From: Diplolepis rosae | Taxonomy: Eukaryota; Arthropoda; Insecta; Hymenoptera; Diplolepididae | Direction: 5' to 3' | DNA: 64,000 nucleotides | Assembly: GCA_030998225.1 (NCBI GenBank) | Contig: JAPYXD010000724.1 | Coordinates: 558,001 to 622,000 of the forward strand | Shown here: positions 21,012 to 30,959 of the stretch, in pieces | Layout: each line of letters starts with the position of its first letter | Position numbering within the stretch: the stretch's first letter is position 1 | Made by a program: the position numbers and the translations under genes | Notes under the pieces: generated by a model | Database searches by the model: none | Told to the model about the DNA's origin: nothing | Seen by the model: the letters and a program-made list of their open reading frames with translations, nothing else

Positions 21012-21248
21012 TCAATTACGTTGCATTTCTACTGATCCTATTGTTGAAAGAGTGGCGTTATGTAGTATGTAGACTTTTAAGTGGTTTATTTTGTCTTCAG
21101 GGATTATTTTGTCCTTTTGGATTAAATTGATATTTAGTGTTGGATCGTACAATAAATCTCCTATTTTATTTTTTAATAGGTCAGAATATACTGAAATTAT
21201 AATATTGGTTTGATTTTTTATTATTATTTGAGATTGGTTAGCTGCCAT
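21012..21248 (-). CDS. Small leader ORF upstream of gag (78 aa)
   Basis: An ATG-started frame (MAANQSQIIIKNQ) lies in the 5' leader, 263 bases before gag. It is Ile/Asn/Lys-rich and has no recognised domain. It may be an upstream ORF, a decayed extra gene or chance in AT-rich DNA. Confidence 0.25.
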   Translation of the reverse strand: MAANQSQIIIKNQTNIIISVYSDLLKNKIGDLLYDPTLNINLIQKDKIIPEDKINHLKVYILHNATLSTIGSVEMQRN

Positions 21249-21529
21249 ATAACGTAGCCAGTTTTTTTATTTATTTATTTTTTTATTTGTCAAGTATAAC
21301 AATTGATTTAAAATTTTAATTTGTTTTTTTCTGAAGAATTCTGCTGTAATTTTAACGCACTGTCAATTTTGGTCGCGATGTATGCAGGTACTCTAGGTTC
21401 TTAGCCTTGAATACTATGATTTCAGTGATGCAAAGGGGGTCAGGTCAGACGTATTTAATATTCGCCTGAGTGAATTTTACATTTGTTATTGTAATAGTTG
21501 ATTAAGAGCATTAACAAAAGTTATTTTCA

Positions 21530-22480
21530 GCGATATGAGATTGGACAAGTTAGATTTAATGAAAATGCTTGGACAATTCTTGCAATTACAAAATTTGTTT
21601 ATTATTAGCACATAACAAATTGTTTATTGTTACAGAATTTTAGTGATGTAAGATTGGACAAACTAGACTGAAGCACAATTTTTGGACAATCTTTACATTC
21701 AAAAATATTCTGTTAGTAAATTAAGTTTGAAATTGCAGTTTTATAAACAATACAATACAAGCACTTCAAATTTTGCCTTACCCAATGATCGCAATAACTG
21801 GTGACCGTTCAGCGTATCTAAAAAGAACTTTTATCTTGAGGGCTGTTTTTTGTTTGTATTAAACTTAATCTGAAACTTATTTAACAATTTGTGAATGGAA
21901 ATAAAATTTTTAAGTTAAAATCTTCACTGTTTGACTTATTTTTGATTTGATTCTAATTTCTTTTACAGTCTGTGATATAAATTTGATCTATTTCGTTTCC
22001 CTTTTGAGGTGTTTTTTTTTATTTATTTTATTAGATATCAATAATTTCAGTTATGCAAGATTATGCAAACAAAATCTTGACTAATTTTAGGAATTAGAGA
22101 AATTATTTAGTTGGGTATAAATTATTGACAATTATTAGTTTGAGTAATGCAAAATTAGACAAGCATGACTCAAGCAAAAATTCCTGAATAATTTTTTGCA
22201 TTTACAAAAACTACAATATGTCGATAATTTAATTATTTATCGAATACAATTGAGAATTTTAGTGATACAAGATTGGACAAACCAGACTCAAGCACAACAC
22301 TTTGGACAATCTTATGCAATCACAAATATTCTATCAATTGTTGAAAGTTAAAATGAAAGTTTTAAACAATACTTGACACACACTGCGAACTTTGCCTTGC
22401 CCAAATGATCGTGATCACTGGTGACCGTTCAACAAATTTAAGAAGGACTTATACTCTCGAGTGCAATCTTTGTTCTGTTC
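21530..22480 (-). repeat. Large direct repeats in the 5' leader
   Basis: Blocks at about 21637-21860 and 22250-22480 are direct copies of each other, about 613 bp apart. They share TAGTGATRYAAGATTGGACAA, TTTTAAACAATAC-like sequence and CTGGTGACCGTTCA. A partial third GAGATTGGACAAG block begins at 21538. Direct repeats in an untranslated leader may hold packaging or regulatory signals. No TGG-type primer-binding site is visible immediately inside the LTR at 22498. Confidence 0.65.
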
Positions 22481-22498
22481 AAAACTTAGATAATCAGC

Positions 22499-24072
22499 TG
22501 TTACGTCCCGAGCTAAGGCGAAGGTAGGTTGGGAAATTACGAAAAGGGAGGAAAGTTTGCTGACTAAATCAGAGTGGTAAATTCTGATTATTTATATTTT
22601 TGTGTAGGATCGTGGTCTCTAGTCAAACCTATGCGGCTCGTGTTGTTCACAGTAATAACAAATTTGATTATATTGCGGTGTACAAGCTTTATTAATTAAA
22701 AGATAGATATACAATAAGTTTTGAGATGCTTATGTGTATGACTTACACTACTTCTCAAGATGAGAAGGTAATGTTAAGAATTTTGTGCGTTTATAAGTCA
22801 ATAATACCGGTTTTGAGATGCCTGTATATGTAACTCACGCATTAAAAGTGTGCGTCTATATAAGTCAATAATACAGGTTTTGAGATGCCTATATATGTGA
22901 CTTCCGCGCTTGATTGCGTGCGTTTTATGCTAATATACTAGGTTTTGAGATGCCTAGGTACACAGTTCACGCACTACAATTGGCGTTATAGTTAATATAA
23001 TAAGTTTTGAGACAATCCAACTTGCTTGCTAAACACTGCTATCTAACGGCACTTATTAATTCACGACCACCGGACTTGCACCACTTAAGGACCAGGGATT
23101 TTATTTACCAAGTACCGAGGTAATCCTTGTATAAGATACCGATGAAATTACGAATATCGAAGGGTCAATTGGTGACACCGACAGTATGACTTGCGGACGG
23201 AGTGATTACCGACGTTACGATCTTGAAGACTGAACGGCTACTATCGAAAAGACAACCTCCAGAGGTAAATCTGGGGTTTATATATTATTGATTATTTCTA
23301 TAATGGGAGAGCGCCTGCTAATTTGTAGATCGGCCCGTACATTGCTAATTTTTAGATCGGCACGTACAATGATAAATTGTTGATCGCCACGCGTCTGGCG
23401 GCAATGTCAATGACCATGCTTGCTTACAGTCGCGTAAACTCGTGAACTCGCTGCTAGTTCTCACGCAGATCATACTATCGGGATCAAAGTCCATTGATGC
23501 TCGATGCGGTACATCTTTCTTTCGTCTTTTCAGCTATGTTACTTAATATATATATATGTTGACAGGTCGGTGCAATTATACTAGGTTATAATTGCACTCA
23601 CTCATCTATTATTTTATAACTTGGTTTATATTCTTATAGTATCTATGAAATACATGATTTTTTAGTGTCTATATTTTGAGATATTATTCAAGCTAGGTTG
23701 CGGATCCCCAATAATGTGATTGATATTATTGATTGATTATCCATTATTGGTTATCGCTGATTATTATGTGCTATTGTTTGATTATTATTATTAATCATTT
23801 AACGGCTATTCTTAACAATAATGAATATTATTGTTATTTTCGTTAAATAATTATTAATGTTTTATTGGCATGGTTTTCTACATTACCGACGGTAAGGTAG
23901 TTTTCCTATTTTATGCAACTCAACTGCCTTGTCAATCTCGGGTAATTATCCTATCGACAAGTAGTTATCATCGCAGTGATGTGATTTACGTTCGTCAATC
24001 GCCTGGTTGTATGCCCGGTTGCCTTGCTGTAGGCGCGATTTTAAATTTTGTTAATTTTTATGGGATGTAACA
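22499..24072 (-). repeat. 5' LTR of inner element (1574 bp)
   Basis: It matches 7673-9429. Relative to that copy it lacks two internal blocks (around 23013 and around 23040) and has gained a short duplication (GATCGGC...GTACAATG at about 23330-23375). On the minus strand it precedes the leader and gag. The substitutions and indels show that the copy is not recent. Confidence 0.9.
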
Positions 24073-24076
24073 AATG
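24073..24076. repeat. Target-site duplication AATG (right)
   Basis: This direct repeat of 7669-7672 adjoins the GTAACA terminus of the inner element and confirms integrase-mediated insertion into the outer env. Confidence 0.85.
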
Positions 24077-25681
24077 TTTCCTCATCCAAAAGGTTCATCA
24101 AAGATACTTCATGATTCATATTTGAATGTCCTAGTATTTCTTGTGCTAGTGAGTTTAATACATTTGGTTTTTCTGCAGGGAACATTATATGATCTCTTAA
24201 TTTGTCTAGAACTGCTTGTGTGTAGATTCCACTTGTGGCTAAAGAAGCTGGATTTATGTATTTCCAAGTTGGTTTCATTATTGATGGTGTTAGTGATTCA
24301 GTTGTTTTTGAAATTAATTTATACCAAGCGTCATTTGAGTAATACATTGATGGTAAGAAAATATTGCAACTTGTTTCCGTTCCTTTTCCTATTATTATGT
24401 GCGTACGTGGGGTAAGAAGTAGTGTTTCATTTTTTTTATAAATTGGAAGCTGTAAAAAACATTGATCAGTTTGTCTGAATTTTACTTCGATGCGAATGCA
24501 TTTAACTATATGTACTACTTCTCCTGCGATGATAGACATATTACCTGGGCCCTTCATTAGGTGATATGCAAATTCGTCAGGTGCTTGAGTTGCTATAATT
24601 AAGGAATTTTTGAAGACTTGTTCAAGTTGACACTTATGGGTTTAAAGGTCGAGATACAATTTACTCATTTCTCTACAAATGTGTCTTTCGATATAAATTA
24701 ATTTTGAATTTAAATATGTAAAGAGATCCATATTTTCAACTAATAGTTCTTTATTTACCAAAAATGTATTTCCTCGAGTGGTTTCGAAAATCAATAATTT
24801 TGGATGTTCTGTACGTACTAAAACGTCGTTACACACAGGTTGCATGGCTTTTTGAGCTAGAATGAAAGTTATATCATTGGTATTTAGAGAGTATATAACT
24901 TGCGGGTTGAGAGTTGAATTATCATACGTTTTATTTGCCGATCCTTCAGATAGTACTGTATATTTTTGAAAATTACAATTTTCGTTAGGTAATGGATTCC
25001 AAAAAGTTTGTCCACTTCCTAGTTCGTAAGTACATGTAGTATCAGAAAGTGAACAAATTACTCCAGATTTTAAATGAATTTTGTCTGTATTTATATTGAT
25101 TGTTTTTTGGTATTCTTGTAGGGCTATTCTGTATTTTGCATATACAATAACGTTTTCCCATGTTCCAAAAAGATCAGAATATTGTGATCCTGAGCATTGT
25201 CCATTGACTTGTGTAGATCCTGCTAACATTATAGCATGTGAGGAAGTTCTATTGATTTTTAGACCAGTTATTTGTGTATTTAGGGAGACTAAAAATACTC
25301 CAGTTTCATGCATTTTGCTACATTGATCTCTAGACACTTCTTGGATGTATTCTCTGTATCTGTTAATAACGGCTGATGCGTGAGAGTGCATTCCACAATA
25401 TTCAATTTTTCTGTCTACTTCTAATTTATATTGAATAATTTTTGTCAACACTTGTAACTTAATTGTAAAAGTTGAAGGTATATTTTTTCTACTTGTACCT
25501 GAGGTTCTGGAATATCGCATTCTCCTACCTCCAGTAAAGACAAGGTTGTTATATTCAGATGATTTGTTCCACAGTCATATCCAATAATGGCGTGTACTGT
25601 ACCACTCCAAAGTAAAAGGCAAAAGATGTTGTAGATTTTCTTGACTTTTAGTTTCATTATCTGTAAAATGATATTTCTCAA
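24073..25681 (-). pseudogene. env: Outer env, chuvirus-glycoprotein-like, N-terminal and central part
   Basis: The frame 25681-25445 starts with a signal peptide (hydrophobic core IFCLLLWSGTVHA) followed by YDCGTNHLNITTLSL and VGECDIP. The frame 25520-24642 has CGMHSHASAV and clustered Cys (VICSLSDTTCTY). 24557-24077 continues to the insertion point. These motifs are those I associate with chuvirus G proteins, also found as captured env in arthropod retroelements; this is from memory. Breaks are a frameshift near 25480, an in-frame stop at 24642 and the 16.4-kb insertion. The C-terminus is at 7227-7672. The product would be a class III-like fusion glycoprotein on the virion surface. Confidence 0.65.
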
Positions 25682-25737
25682 TTAGCAGCTAGTAACTGCT
25701 AGTAAATTCCTCTTTTTTTTTATTATTAAATTTATAT

Positions 25738-26031
25738 TTAATTGGGCATATCTAGGATGTCGGCTAAAAATTCTTGATCGGATTGTCGTAAGCTTCTTAG
25801 TAAATCGTAATATGCGTAAGGTCCTCTTGTTTTAATTGTTAAAATTATGTCTTTGATTATTTCCGGATATGTTATATTTCGAGACCAATATGATACGTTG
25901 CAATCGTCGTAGTTAAATATTCCATTTATAAATAAGTATGGCCATAATGCTTTCATATCAACTTGGCGAACGATTAATTCACATAATAAATCAATGCGTT
26001 GGCGATGTTTTGGTTCCATTGTGATCTGCAA
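25738..26031 (-). CDS. CARD-like death-fold protein in retroelement (97 aa)
   Basis: This is an intact ATG-to-stop frame of 97 aa lying between integrase (stop 26048) and env (start 25681). Its whole length fits a caspase-recruitment domain: MEPKHRQRIDLLCELIVRQV (helix 1), KALWPYLFINGIF (helix 2), then EIIKDIILTIKTRGPYAYYDL, with the RGP-x-A-x2 turn typical between CARD helices 4 and 5, and LADIL near the end (helix 6). CARDs bind other CARDs in apoptosome and immune complexes such as Dark/Apaf-1 with Dronc. A CARD-only protein could act as a decoy inhibitor or an adaptor. Family assignment is by pattern and the role is inference. It is unbroken although its neighbours are not. Confidence 0.7.
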   Translation of the reverse strand: MQITMEPKHRQRIDLLCELIVRQVDMKALWPYLFINGIFNYDDCNVSYWSRNITYPEIIKDIILTIKTRGPYAYYDLLRSLRQSDQEFLADILDMPN

Positions 26032-26047
26032 TCATTTTTATTTAATT

Positions 26048-27160
26048 TTAATTCTTTTCACTCTGATTGGTTGTTGGTGGGATTATGTATGAAAGTCTGA
26101 GTCTATTATTATTAACGATATTAGGTTTATTTTTAACTGAAATTTTTATGTTTTCTTTGCCTAAGATTTCAAGTACTTCGTATGGTCCTGAACATTGATT
26201 TTCGTATTTCCTTAGTTCTCCACCTTCCAGTAAAAATACACTACCTCCAATTTTAAAATTTTGTGGATTAATTTTTCTAGCATAGTATTCTTTTGATTTT
26301 TCTTTAGCTGCTATCAAATTTTGTCTTGCTATTCCACGCATTTCATGTAGTTTTGTAATTCATTTTGTCATATACATATCATAAGTTTCCATTTTTTCAT
26401 GTTCTGGTAAAGGATCGCTAAATGGTAAACGTGCTAATTTTCCAAAGACTAACTCATAAGGTGTGCATTTCGTTCCTTCGTGAACACCCGTGTTATATGA
26501 AAACATTGCTAATTCAATCCAGTCATCCCATTCTGCATCATTTTCGATAAATTGTTTAAGATATTCCTTAAGAACGTGATGGGATCTTTCCAAGGATCCA
26601 TTTGATTGAGGATGATAAGCAGTAGTTTTAAATTGACGTATACGAAATCGCTTTGCCATTTTTCTCATTAAATTGCTGACAAAATCTGCTCCTTGATCTG
26701 TTAAAACTGCTTTTGACGAGACATATATGCAAATAAATTTCTTAACAAAAGCATCTACTATTGTTCCAGCTTGGTAATTTGGGAGAGGGATTGCTAAAGA
26801 GTATTTAGTAAAATTATCCTAAATTGTAAGTATCTATTGATTTTGTGATGAAGTTATTGGTAATTTCCCAACAATATCCATCGAAATTTTCTCAAATGTT
26901 GTTCCTGGGGTATCAGTAATTATCATAGGATTTTTTGTTTTAAACCTAATAAGTTTCTTAAGCTGACATTGTAAACAAAGTTGTATATATTTTTGTATAT
27001 CCAATTTCATATTTTCCCAATAGTATCTTTGTCTGATTCCATTATAAGTTTTTGTTACTCCTTTATGACCTCCTGTAGCAGATTAGTGAGCTTCTTCGAT
27101 TAATTGATTTCATTGCTCTTTTGTAGGATATTGTGTGATACCAATACAAATTATTATTTT
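26048..27160 (-). pseudogene. pol: Integrase of outer element
   Basis: Frames 26668-26360 and 26341-26048 carry the last core motif (TTAYHPQSNGSLERSH, catalytic Glu), YNTGVHEGTKCTPYELVFGK and a GPYEVLEILG C-terminal module. Upstream minus-strand sequence (27160-26670) still shows the GGHKGV zinc region, MDIVG (Asp) and LTDQGADF (Asp), but with several stop codons. It is of the same Ty3/gypsy, ERSH-type family as the inner element yet clearly divergent, so it is a separate lineage. It ends 17 bases before the CARD ORF. Confidence 0.85.
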
Positions 27161-28490
27161 AATTGTAGAATCCAAAATTGCTATTTTTAATGTAGCCAAA
27201 ATTTCTTCCCATAAAACATTGTTTTATATGTGTAGACTTCGCAATACTTATTGATTTAAGATTCAATTCCTCTACCATGGAATTGAGAGAATAAATTGCT
27301 AATTTGATATCTTTAGTTGTTTCTTCTAGACTTGTCTTAGATTCATCTTCAATTGGAAGTACGAAATGGTGTTGATTTCCCTTACGTAATTTTTGGACTA
27401 TTCCTTTTTGTAAATTTTTTAAATTAGGTAATTTTCCGTGGCCTTCCACGTTTCCACGTTATTTCCACGTTATTTGTTACTTCAAAATTTCTTATCGATT
27501 TATTTTTTGTATTATCTTCATTATTATTACTTATATTCTTCGAATTTTTTAACTGACTTCTTGTTTGCATAGCATAGCATTTATTTTTATTTTCAAATAG
27601 AATTGGAATTAGGTCCATAACATATCTCAAAACTTGAGAAACAAATGTTTCCGTAATATTTTCTTCTTCAATCAGTTTGTAAAGAGCGTTTTCATTTCCC
27701 TCATTTTTTATTTTATTAAATATTATATCAATCAATTTTTTATTAATAAAATTGAATAAATTTTCTTCGTCCGATTGTTGATTACCTTTTTCATTGTTTT
27801 CATAAATTATTTCTTTTTCCGTATCCTTAAAATTTAATTCACTATAACATTTTTCATCATTATCATCATCATTTTTCAATAAATATTCTTCATTTAATAA
27901 TTCTTCAGTATAATTTCTATCAATTTTTTCTTCATCAATAACCTCATAATAACGTTTTTTATTACCAACATTTTTAAATGAAGTTTCTTCGTTTAATTGT
28001 CCAATATCATTAAAATCTTCACAAGTTTTTCGTTTTTCAAAATCTTCATAATTTATATCGTTAAATTCCTTATTTTTAATATCCTTAATTAAATTCTCAT
28101 CGTTTATCGGTATTTGTTCGTTTCCTCCAGAATTATCAGTGGCTATATTTTTGTCTTCAATATTCTTATATTTTAATTCATCATAACTTCCTTGATTATT
28201 CCTATTCTTAAATCATTTTTCCTCATTTATAAATTGTTCAGTTCCTTTAAAATTATTCTCCTCAATATCTTCTTCAAAATTATCATAGTTTATTTCTTCA
28301 TTGCATGCCAGGTCTGTTACGGGTACTTTTTCCTTATATTCTAAATCAGATATGCATTTTGCATTCCTTGGACTGTCAAGTGAATTTCCCAGTACTTATT
28401 TTTTCCGTGTGAGAATTCGATATCGTTAGCAATCTCTTTAATTTCGATATCTTTTGACTTAAAATTTCTTGCTCGGGGGCGTTTAATAGT
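27159..28490 (-). pseudogene. pol: Pol spacer of outer element: Asn/Glu-rich region and tether
   Basis: The frame 27879-27424 and its upstream continuation to about 28490 are dominated by Asn, Asp, Glu, Lys and Ile with loosely repeated FxxIxxLNEE-like units. It contains AMQTRSQ, a motif common between RNase H and integrase in gypsy elements. The frame 27449-27159 (LNLKSISIAKSTHIKQC) is the integrase tether. Sequence similarity to a retroelement stops at about 28490, where the element is truncated. Confidence 0.55.
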
Positions 28491-28533
28491 ACATTACGTG
28501 CCCAGGTGCAGAATGAGGGTCATTGCGGGACGA

Positions 28534-28625
28534 GCGACAATGCTCGCAGGAGATCGAAGCTAAGGCGTAGTCGAGGCAAAGCCGAGACGAAGCCGAAGCG
28601 CGATCACTCCTGCGAGCATTGTCGC
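28534..28625. repeat. Hairpin with 17-bp perfect arms
   Basis: 28534-28550 pairs exactly with 28609-28625 (GCGACAATGCTCGCAGG), and a further GATCG pairs after a small bulge. The loop is purine-rich with repeated GCCGA/GCGAAGC. It lies just past the truncation of the outer element and is probably a small MITE or repeat of unknown family. Confidence 0.6.
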
Positions 28626-28984
28626 GAGTCTCGGAATTACCCGAATTGTGTGCATTGGCACGTATTCTATTTTATGTGACTTCGGTGCGTATACGAGTTT
28701 TTATGCGTACACTGGAATCTAAACTAGTATTGTAGTTGTTTGCGGCGCTAGTCATTACACTTGATATGTCACGACTAGTCCCGGCAATTTTGATTTTATC
28801 GATCTTGTGTAGTAGTAATGGATTTTAGTAGACGCATGCGCACTTCAAATGTACAAGGCTTTGCCAGTAAGATGCTAACGCTGTACGAAGAAGAAGAAGA
28901 ATAAGAAGGATTGAGCTTCGTTTCATGGCTATGGGCGCATGCGCCGTTCAATTTTTACATTTCATTCCTTTCTGGCGAAATGTA

Positions 28985-29400
28985 CTACATTGCGCTACTG
29001 TTAACTGTAGCGAAAAAACGAGTTTGCGCGCCGATGGCACATAAAAATATGTTTTCGTGAGTACACCACACCACACTGGTCCCACCAAACACAGAGCATT
29101 GTCTTACGGCCAAAGCGATTTGGCCTTGGAGTCGATGGGCCGACATCATCAGGTGAAAGCCATGATTTTTTCCGCTTTCGAGTTCTCGAAATAAATCCAT
29201 TTTTTGTCTCCCGTGACAATTCGATGTAGAAAAGATTTCCTTTCGAACCGTTGGAGAAGCATTTCACAAATGGTTTTTCGATTTTCCATTTGTCTATCGT
29301 TCAGTTGGTGTGGTACCCATTTTCCATACTTTTGGATTTTTCCCATGGCTTTTAAACATTGGCAAATTGCTCCTCGGGTCACATTACTATATAAGCCAGC
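28985..29400 (-). pseudogene. mariner transposase fragment
   Basis: Minus frames 29382-29149 and 29267-29001 contain LLQRFERKSFLHRIVTGDKKWIYFEN (first catalytic Asp; DEKW is DKKW here) and, in the shifted frame, WWDQCGVVY. Only the middle of the transposase remains, with a frameshift near 29170. It is abutted directly by the Penelope fragment at 29400. Confidence 0.8.
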
Positions 29401-29835
29401 GTTACAGATAATGGTGATCCCATTGGTAGGCCATTAATTTGTTTATAAATATTATTGTCATAGTTGCAGTAAGCTGAATCAAGGCATAAGAGTAAAGCTT
29501 TATTAAAATCAGTGTAATTTAGAAAAGTGTGTTGTTTGATCAATTTCCATCTTTTTTTGATAGAAATAGTAATCAAATCCCAAGTGATGTTGGTGTACAT
29601 AGATACAATGTCTAATGAAATGATAGTAAAATTTTTTGGTATATTTAAATCATTAATTTTTTGTTTGAAACTCCAACTATCTTTGATATAAAATTCATTT
29701 AGTCCTATTGTTTTTTGTAGTGATTTTGAAATGCTTTTTGATAGATTATATGTAGGTGAGCCAATAAATGAAGTGATGTCTTAGTGGACAATTTGGTTTA
29801 TGTAATTTTGGTAGACCGTAAAATTTTGGCGCATT
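29400..29835 (-). pseudogene. Penelope-like reverse transcriptase fragment (minus copy)
   Basis: The minus frame 29600-29379 reads TNITWDLITISIKKRW and YKQINGLPMGSPLS, the RT core of Penelope-like elements, with FYGLPKLHK-type finger sequence upstream (about 29820) in broken frames. Penelope elements are retroelements with a GIY-YIG endonuclease; no endonuclease is seen here. The copy is truncated on its 3' side by mariner sequence. Confidence 0.8.
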
Positions 29836-30036
29836 ATTTGTGTTTGAGTGTAGAAATTTAAAAAGATTATCGTTGATAATCTTTTTACTTTTCCATGTTA
29901 ATAAAATTGATTTTGATTGTAAATTAATTTCATTTGTTGGATCTTTTTCAAGTTTTATGTATGTAGAATCATCAGCTAAAAGATTTTCTATTGTAGATTT
30001 TTACAAAAACTTAATCATTTAAATATATCAAAACAT

Positions 30037-30357
30037 TTCACTATCATTTCATTAGACATTGTATCTATGCACACCAACATCACTTGGGATTTGATTACTA
30101 TTTATATAAAAAAAAGATGGAAATTGATTAAACAACACACTTTTCTAAATTACACTGATTTTAATAAAGCTTTACTCTTATGCCTTGATTCAGCTTACTG
30201 TAACTATGACAATAATATTTATATACAAATTAATGGCCTACCAATGAGATCACCATTATCTGCAACGCTGGCTAATATAGTAACGGAAGAAGCAGAAAAT
30301 AAACTTAACATTTCTAATTCGTCATCATGGATCCTCCATGATGCTAACTACCTTTAA
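30037..30357 (+). pseudogene. Penelope-like reverse transcriptase fragment (plus copy)
   Basis: The frame 30067-30357 repeats the same RT segment as the minus copy with few differences (GLPMRSPLSATLANIVTEE), in opposite orientation. The two copies face away from a centre near 30030, so the locus is head-to-head. Inverted and partial tandem copies are characteristic of Penelope insertion. The plus copy breaks off at about 30357. Confidence 0.8.
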
Positions 30358-30900
30358 TTTTAAATTCATACGTTAGAAATGTAAAAACATGTAAGTTAAA
30401 TACTACTTAATTATTACCAATTTTTAATTTAATACATTTTCTTAACAGATAAATTAATACTATATTCCAAAGTTGAACAGTATTATAATTTAAAGTCTTT
30501 TTTCAGAATTTGAATATCATCTTCATTACATAACCTACAAAATGAAAAAAAGTTTTTAACAATTCTGAAACTAATAAATAAGATAATATTATTATTAAAA
30601 ATTTTTAAAAATGAACTATAAGAAGTTTGTATCTTCTGGAATTTTTTAAAATACGATAGATTCTCTACAAAAAGTTTTTAAAAGCAATGTATTATTTTTA
30701 CTACGAAAAATTAATGTTCCACCACGTAACTAACAACAATGTCTACACGCCTTTTTATATCTGAATTTTTAACCACATTTGAAGCCGATACAACGATTTA
30801 TTAAAAGTAACAATGTTCTGATATTTTTTGCTATGGGTTAGGACTTTATGTTGTTTGTTTGTCTGTTTATTTAATCCATGATGATATTATATTTTTTTAG

Positions 30901-30940
30901 CCTTGATAAGGACTGACAGATCAGTCGAAACGTTGACTTT
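30901..30940 (+). ncRNA. Hammerhead-like motif near Penelope copy
   Basis: TTGATAAG, then a stem (GACTG...CAGTC), then CGAAACGTT follows the hammerhead core order with two core changes. Penelope-like elements are known to carry hammerhead ribozymes, and this motif lies 540 bp past an RT fragment. A stem III and cleavage triplet are not proven, so it is probably degenerate. Confidence 0.35.
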
Positions 30941-30959
30941 TAGTAGGAATGGAATATAT

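Larger units (their letters stand above)
7673..24072 (-). mobile_element. Inner gypsy/errantivirus-like LTR retroelement, 16.4 kb
   Basis: Two long direct LTRs (7673-9429 and 22499-24072) begin TGTTAC and end GTAACA, and AATG flanks both sides. Internal genes are on the minus strand: gag, protease, RT/RNase H, spacer, integrase, zinc-knuckle ORF, F-type env. The 13-kb interior is long for a gypsy element because of a 1.7-kb leader and a 3-kb segment between env and the 3' LTR that carries a plus-strand spliced gene. Stops and frameshifts in pol and env make this copy non-autonomous. It interrupts the env of the outer element and so is younger. Confidence 0.9.
6752..28490 (-). mobile_element. 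Outer gypsy-type retroelement with CARD and env ORFs (5'-truncated)
   Basis: The minus-strand order is acidic spacer and integrase tether (28490-27159), integrase (27160-26048), CARD-like ORF (26031-25738), chuvirus-like env (25681-24073, continuing 7672-7227), then two small ORFs (7210-7001, 6994-6752). The integrase is Ty3/gypsy type. Gag, protease, RT and the 5' LTR are missing beyond about 28490, and I could not define a 3' LTR below 6752. A second retroelement (7673-24072) is inserted in env with a 4-bp duplication, so about 5.3 kb of this element is present. Confidence 0.75.
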
